From NCBI GenBank assembly GCA_020345785.1, contig CP070771.1, forward strand, positions 858,357-867,631: 9,275 nt of DNA, written 5' to 3'. The notes beneath the pieces were generated by a model that saw only the letters and a list, made by a program, of their open reading frames with translations, searched no databases and was not told the origin of the DNA. This DNA comes from Desulfobacterales bacterium (GTDB lineage Bacteria > Desulfobacterota > Desulfobacteria > Desulfobacterales > JAFDCJ01). How positions within the stretch are numbered: the first letter of the stretch is position 1; each line of letters begins with the position of its first letter. The position numbers were made by a program, and so were the translations under genes. Below, piece by piece: positions 5,604 to 9,275 of this stretch.

Positions 5604-7166
5604 TCATGTTTTGAGCTTAAACCCCGCCTTATCCCGGTCCCAGGTTGCTTCACTGACTGTTTTCAAATCTCTCTTGAGAATCTTGGATGTTTCGGTTCTG
5701 GGAAACTCATCGATGAATTCCACGTATCTTGGAATCATAAAATAGGCCATCTTATCTTGGCAGAATTCCAGCACTTCCGCCGGCGCAAGCGACATACCGG
5801 GCTTTAGTCGCAGCACCACCTTTAAATCTTCATCGCCTAGGTCCGAAGGGATCCCGACAGCGGCACATTCCAGAACTTTGGGATGCGTGTTGATAATTGA
5901 TTCCACCTCGTGGGAGGAAATGTTTTCTCCCCGTCTTCTAATACAGTCTTTCTTGCGGTCGACAAAATAAAGATAACCGTCTGCATCCAAATAGCCGAAA
6001 TCGCCGGTGTGAAACCAAAGGTTTCGCCAGGCGTCAACCGTTTCGTGGGGTGCATTGTAGTATTTTTGCATCATGATGTGCGACCTCTTTGGCCGCAAAA
6101 CGATTTCACCTACTTCGTCAGCCGCCAACTCGCGGTCATTTTCGTCGAAAATCTTTACCTCAACATCTTTCACTGGTCGTCCGCAGGTACCGGGACGACT
6201 GTGCCTGTCCTTGGGAGAGCAGCAACTAATCGGCTCGATCTCGGTCATACCATATTCGTCTGTAATGGTAACGTTGAATCTTTTTTCAAAAGCCCGGTGA
6301 ATGGACTTGGGGGGGTGTCCGACCACAATGCGCCGCAAGCAATTGTCGGCGTCTTTTGGTTGGGGCGCCTGTTTATAAAGCAGTTCAATCATAACTGCGA
6401 AACCACCGGTCAGGGTAGCATTATATTTGCTGATGTCGCTCCAAAATGTGCTGAGACTGAATCGCTTGACCAGGGCCATGGCACTGCCGCTTACCAGACA
6501 ACTCATCAGGATAACGCCGGCACCCACTATATGAAACAGCGGAAACCAGCAGTAAAAAATGTCACCGGGCCGCATATCAAGACTGTCCGCAACGTTTTGT
6601 CCGCACCACACATATTGGTTGTTGGGCTGGAGCACTCCCTTGGACATCCCGGTAGTGCCGGAGGTATACATGATTGCCATGGGGTCGTAGGGGTTGATTT
6701 TGCAGTCGGGAGCGGATGGTGAACCGCTAAGCAAATTGCGATATGGAATTTTCTCCAGCATCAGATCGGCGGGTTGCTCATCATCGCAGCAAACAATCAG
6801 GGTATGGAGCTTTTTTTGCTGAAAATGACTGTTTTTGACGTATTCAACATACCCTTTTTCCGCCACCATCACCTTAGCGTCGGCGGTATCAATCATGTGC
6901 GCCAGAACAGGCCCCCGGTGGCTTGTATTGATCGGGACGGCAATGGCACCTATTTTAGATAAACCAAACCATGTGTAAAGCCACTCCAGGCAATTCTCCA
7001 TAAAGATGATGACGCGATCGCCTTTAATTACCCCCATCTCTAAAAACGAATTGGCTATCCGATTGGCCAACGAGTTCATCTGTTCGAAGCTGACGGTTTG
7101 ATCTTCGTAGATGACAAAAGGCGTGGAAGCAAATACTCGAGCGGCCCGTTCCAGATACATTGCCAC
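5604..7166 (-). CDS. CaiC-like AMP-forming acyl-CoA synthetase/ligase
   Basis: This is a 520-residue member of the ANL adenylating superfamily, which activates a carboxylic acid with ATP to an acyl-adenylate and then a CoA thioester. Motifs in order: P-loop YTSGTTGMSKG (167-177), PLFHIVGAG (209-217), DEYGMTE (303-309), WFHTGD (384-389), hinge DRKKDCIRRRGENIS (403-417) and the C-terminal catalytic lysine in TETSKILKRD (491-500; K495). FHTGD and IRRRGENISSHEVE resemble crotonobetaine/carnitine-CoA ligase (CaiC-like) proteins, but the substrate is not fixed by this. The TSK replaces the more usual TGK. The start is uncertain: 7166 is GTG, an ATG follows two codons later (7160), and neither has a close Shine-Dalgarno; a GAAAGGAG lies about 42 bases upstream. 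It precedes the aminotransferase in one operon. Confidence 0.9.
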   Translation of the reverse strand: MAMYLERAARVFASTPFVIYEDQTVSFEQMNSLANRIANSFLEMGVIKGDRVIIFMENCLEWLYTWFGLSKIGAIAVPINTSHRGPVLAHMIDTADAKVMVAEKGYVEYVKNSHFQQKKLHTLIVCCDDEQPADLMLEKIPYRNLLSGSPSAPDCKINPYDPMAIMYTSGTTGMSKGVLQPNNQYVWCGQNVADSLDMRPGDIFYCWFPLFHIVGAGVILMSCLVSGSAMALVKRFSLSTFWSDISKYNATLTGGFAVMIELLYKQAPQPKDADNCLRRIVVGHPPKSIHRAFEKRFNVTITDEYGMTEIEPISCCSPKDRHSRPGTCGRPVKDVEVKIFDENDRELAADEVGEIVLRPKRSHIMMQKYYNAPHETVDAWRNLWFHTGDFGYLDADGYLYFVDRKKDCIRRRGENISSHEVESIINTHPKVLECAAVGIPSDLGDEDLKVVLRLKPGMSLAPAEVLEFCQDKMAYFMIPRYVEFIDEFPRTETSKILKRDLKTVSEATWDRDKAGFKLKT

Positions 7167-7208
7167 TGTATTTTGATCATTATTGTTTTGATTATTGATA
7201 ACGCGTCA

Positions 7209-7216
7209 CTCCTTTC
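7209..7216 (-). promoter_or_regulatory. Displaced Shine-Dalgarno-like sequence upstream of the CaiC-like ligase
   Basis: GAAAGGAG on the minus strand is the only good ribosome-site match before the ligase, yet it is about 42 bases from the GTG start. Reading back in frame, a TGA at about 7204-7206 closes the frame, and no ATG lies between it and the GTG. An out-of-frame ATG at 7180 follows it at 28 bases. It may be fortuitous, or mark a small leader or a start-region indel. Confidence 0.3.
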
Positions 7217-7248
7217 AGTTACACCAGCAGGGCTGGGGATAGGAGGAA

Positions 7249-7265
7249 GGCCCCTGGAAGGGGCC
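7249..7265 (-). other. Hairpin between the two CoA ligase genes
   Basis: GGCCCC (7249-7254) and GGGGCC (7260-7265) form a perfect 6-base stem with a 5-base loop in the 167-base gap. On the transcribed strand it is followed by TTCCTCCTATCCC, too poor in T for a clear Rho-independent terminator. It could attenuate transcription from the upstream ligase into the ligase-aminotransferase pair. The T8 run at 7290-7297 lies on the upstream side of the stem for this strand. Confidence 0.4.
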
Positions 7266-7333
7266 GGTATCAAGTATGAGCCATAAGCTTTTTTTTATAA
7301 GATTGAAAACCTGGTTCTCTGGGCCAAGAGTTT

Positions 7334-8974
7334 TTAATCAGCCTTGGCCTTACGCTGAATCTCCAGCTTCTTCAACTCCCGGCGCATTATTTTGCCGGTG
7401 GCGGTCATGGGCAGTTCCTTGACGAATTCGACTTCCCGGGGATATTCGTGGGCGGCCAGCCGCTTCTTGACAAAGGTCTTGATATCTTCGGCAACCTCCG
7501 GTCCCGGTGTCACACCCGCTTTGGGCACGACAAAGGCTTTGACAATCTCGGTGCGCACCGCATCCGGACTGCCGATCACCGCCACCATCGCCACGGCCGA
7601 ATGTTTCATCAGGCAGTCTTCGATTTCAGCCGGTCCGATACGGTAACCAGCACTGGTGATGACATCATCCTTGCGGCCGTGGAACCAGAAATAGCCGTCG
7701 CCGTCCTTTTTGGCCAGATCCCCGGTCAACAGCCAATCCCCGATAAATTTTTTGCGCGTGGCCTCCGGGTTGTCCCAGTATTCCAAAAACATCACCGGAT
7801 CGGGTCGCTTAACGGCGATTTCACCGACCGTTCCTTGCGGCGCCGGATTGCCCTTTTCATCGACAACATCGACGATATGGCCCGGGACCGCGCGGCCCAT
7901 GGACCCGGGCCGGATTTCCATAATTTCGGCACAGCAGCCCACGATGAGATTGCACTCGGTTTGACCATAGAATTCGTTGATGGTCAGTCCCATCACTTCC
8001 CTGCCCCAATCGAGCAGCTCCTCGCCCAGGGTTTCTCCGCCGCTGCCGATACTGCGCATGGCGTAGCTGTGGCGACGTTGCGGATCCTGGACCTGACGCA
8101 TCAGCTTCAAGGCCGTCGGCGGCATAAAGGCATTGCGAATCCCGTATCGGGCGATAAGATGAAAGGCCTTTTCGGGGTCGAATTTTCTGGCCCGATGGGC
8201 CAGCACGGGAATGCCGTGATGCCAGCTGGGGAAAAGGACATCGATGAGTCCGCCGATCCAGGCCCAGTCTGCCGGCGTCCAGAAAAAATCGTCTTCGCGG
8301 GGGAAAAAATTATGAGGAAATTCAACCCCCGGTAAATGCCCCAGAAGCGTGCGATGGGCGTGCAGGGCACCTTTGGGAGGGCCGGTGGTACCGGAGGTGT
8401 AAATGATAAGGGCCGGATCATCGGCCCTTGTTTTGACCGGCGTAAAATCAGGTGATCCCTTCGCGAGCATCTCTCTGAAATCCAGCACCTTCGAAGGTCT
8501 TTCGCCGCCGGTCACCGCAACGATCTGAAGGTGAGGCAAATTGGGCCAGATTTCCAATACTTTTGGCAAATTGGCCTCATCCGTCACAATGGCTTTGGCC
8601 TGACTGTTTTCCAGGCGATACGCCAGGGCATCGGTGCCGAAAAGGGTAAACAGCGGAATGGCGATGGCGCCGATTTTATAGGCGGCAATGTGACTGAGGG
8701 CGGTTTGAGGACATTGCGGCAGCAGAATCCCGAACCGATCACCCGCATCAAGACCGCAGGCTTTAAGACCATTGGCCAGTCGGTTGGAAAGTCGTTTGAG
8801 ATCCCAGAACGTGTATTTTTCGACCTGGCCGTTTTCATCCTCGTAAATCAACGCCAGGCGGTAGCGCTGCCGGGCCCATTTATCACATATATCCACGCCG
8901 ATATTGTAGTCGTCGGGAACTTCCCAGCGAAATGAATCATACACCTCACGATAGTTTCGGCCGGATTTTAACAT
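7334..8974 (-). CDS. AMP-forming acyl-CoA synthetase, acetyl/medium-chain (AcsA/ACSM-like)
   Basis: This 546-residue cytosolic enzyme makes acyl-CoA from a carboxylate, ATP and CoA. It belongs to the acetyl-CoA synthetase-like side of the ANL superfamily, distinct from the neighbouring CaiC-like ligase. Motifs: P-loop YTSGTTGPPKG (192-202), FWTPADWAWIGGL (231-243), NEFYGQTE (333-340), WLLTGD (414-419), hinge RKDDVITSAGYRIGPAEIE (434-452) and catalytic K528 in TATGKIMRREL (524-534). All core residues are intact and the length is full. GGAGG lies 7 bases before the ATG at 8974 and supports this start. The tail is Lys-rich (LKKLEIQRKAKAD). FWTPADWAWIGGL and SAGYRIGPAEIE are typical of short/medium-chain or branched acyl-CoA synthetases; the substrate is unknown. 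It may head the minus-strand set continuing into the ligase and aminotransferase genes. Confidence 0.93.
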   Translation of the reverse strand: MLKSGRNYREVYDSFRWEVPDDYNIGVDICDKWARQRYRLALIYEDENGQVEKYTFWDLKRLSNRLANGLKACGLDAGDRFGILLPQCPQTALSHIAAYKIGAIAIPLFTLFGTDALAYRLENSQAKAIVTDEANLPKVLEIWPNLPHLQIVAVTGGERPSKVLDFREMLAKGSPDFTPVKTRADDPALIIYTSGTTGPPKGALHAHRTLLGHLPGVEFPHNFFPREDDFFWTPADWAWIGGLIDVLFPSWHHGIPVLAHRARKFDPEKAFHLIARYGIRNAFMPPTALKLMRQVQDPQRRHSYAMRSIGSGGETLGEELLDWGREVMGLTINEFYGQTECNLIVGCCAEIMEIRPGSMGRAVPGHIVDVVDEKGNPAPQGTVGEIAVKRPDPVMFLEYWDNPEATRKKFIGDWLLTGDLAKKDGDGYFWFHGRKDDVITSAGYRIGPAEIEDCLMKHSAVAMVAVIGSPDAVRTEIVKAFVVPKAGVTPGPEVAEDIKTFVKKRLAAHEYPREVEFVKELPMTATGKIMRRELKKLEIQRKAKAD

Positions 8975-8981
8975 TCTAGTT

Positions 8982-8986
8982 CCTCC
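8982..8986 (-). promoter_or_regulatory. Ribosome binding site of the acyl-CoA synthetase gene
   Basis: The minus strand reads GGAGG, then AACTAGA and ATG (8974). Spacing of 7 bases is ideal and fixes the start. Confidence 0.85.
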
Positions 8987-9017
8987 GCTCTGATTAGGTT
9001 AAATGAAAAAATTTTGC

Positions 9018-9041
9018 CACAAAGGCACAAAGATACAAAGG
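9018..9041. repeat. Three tandem 8-base CACAAAGG-type repeats
   Basis: CACAAAGG, CACAAAGA and TACAAAGG run head to tail. A related pair, CACAGAG (9152-9158) and CCCAGAG (9161-9167), occurs further along. Such 7-9-base CACAAAG/CACAGAG runs recur in spacers of many bacterial genomes. No function is claimed. Confidence 0.5.
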
Positions 9042-9055
9042 CTATAACTGAGGCC

Positions 9056-9085
9056 CTTACTGCTAGTAAGTTCTAAACTTTTTAG
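9056..9085. promoter_or_regulatory. Two adjacent palindromes upstream of the acyl-CoA synthetase gene
   Basis: CTTACT-GCT-AGTAAG (9056-9070) has perfect 6-base arms, and CTAAA-CTT-TTTAG (9073-9085) has perfect 5-base arms; their centres are 16 bases apart. They lie about 80-110 bases before the start, where a promoter for this gene would be expected. A weak minus-strand TTGAGC with TTTAGA at 17-base spacing overlaps the second palindrome. They are candidate operators only. Confidence 0.3.
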
Positions 9086-9178
9086 ACATATTTGGCTCAA
9101 TTGCGGATGAATATTGCAGCAAAATGATTTCACCACCCGCTGCGCTCGAGGCACAGAGAACCCAGAGGGCGTTTATTC

Positions 9179-9212
9179 TTTTCCTTTGCCGGGAGACGAC
9201 GGCAAAGGAAAA
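9179..9212. repeat. Perfect 13-base inverted repeat near the window end
   Basis: TTTTCCTTTGCCG (9179-9191) and CGGCAAAGGAAAA (9200-9212) are perfect reverse complements around an 8-base loop. The arms begin with T4 and end with A4, the reverse of a Rho-independent terminator on either strand, so this is listed as an inverted repeat. The rest of 8975-9275 has no credible gene. Confidence 0.55.
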
Positions 9213-9275
9213 ATACCGTCGATAGCTGACAAATTTGGGGATTGAACTATTCTGACTGCCCGCAGGACTTAGACT

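Noticed and set aside
5570..5653. 28-codon N-terminal extension of the aminotransferase
   Set aside because: It would overlap the upstream ligase gene by 50 bases and contains the GAGGAGG ribosome site of the ATG at 5569. Its residues are basic and unlike class-III aminotransferase starts.
5910..6722. 270-codon plus-strand open frame
   Set aside because: It is antisense to the CaiC-like ligase, whose opposite strand holds all adenylation motifs. Its own translation shows no recognisable domain.
7448..8335. 295-codon plus-strand open frame
   Set aside because: It is antisense to the AcsA/ACSM-like synthetase. Composition is His/Asp/Gly-rich, as expected of a shadow frame, with no motif or ribosome site.
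9179..9212. Rho-independent terminator
   Set aside because: The stem is strong, but the run after the GC core is A4 on both strands rather than T, so it does not have terminator polarity.

Overview
The window looks like a chromosomal accessory/catabolic region of a Gram-negative bacterium, most plausibly an anaerobic deltaproteobacterium (Desulfobacterota, Desulfobacterales-like). This placement is an inference. It rests on gene content (TRAP uptake system, a VanR-like GntR/FCD regulator, two acyl-CoA ligases, a class-III aminotransferase), moderate GC in the genes, and spacers full of short CTCAGTCCT, TTCGATATT and CACAAAG type repeats. No rRNA, tRNA, CRISPR array, transposase or replication origin was seen.

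Layout. On the minus strand, 1-2318 holds a tripartite TRAP transporter operon in the order dctP (solute-binding protein), dctQ (small membrane subunit) and dctM (large permease, cut by the window edge after 235 codons). A strong hairpin lies between dctP and dctQ, and dctQ and dctM overlap by ATGA. The 336-base spacer at 2319-2654 is AT-rich and carries back-to-back sigma70-like promoters and two short perfect palindromes. Divergent from dctP, on the plus strand, is a 399-residue regulator (2655-3854). Its C-terminal part is a normal GntR wHTH plus FCD ligand domain. Its first ~175 residues look like a tyrosine-recombinase catalytic domain that has lost its catalytic residues. This fusion is the most unusual item in the window.

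The regulator converges on a ~390-base spacer (3855-4243) with tandem and nested inverted repeats. Beyond it lies a second minus-strand set: a GSAM-like class-III aminotransferase (true start 5569, fixed by a GAGGAGG ribosome site), 34 bases downstream of a CaiC-like AMP-forming CoA ligase (5604-7166), and, 167 bases further upstream, an ACSM/AcsA-like acyl-CoA synthetase (7334-8974). The last 300 bases are non-coding and repeat-rich.

Working model (inference): a periplasmic carboxylate, possibly an amino acid or a compound converted to or from one, is captured by DctP and imported by DctQM. It is activated to a CoA thioester by one or both ligases, and its amino group is moved by the aminotransferase. 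The divergent regulator controls dctPQM, and perhaps itself, in response to the substrate. The substrate cannot be named from sequence alone.
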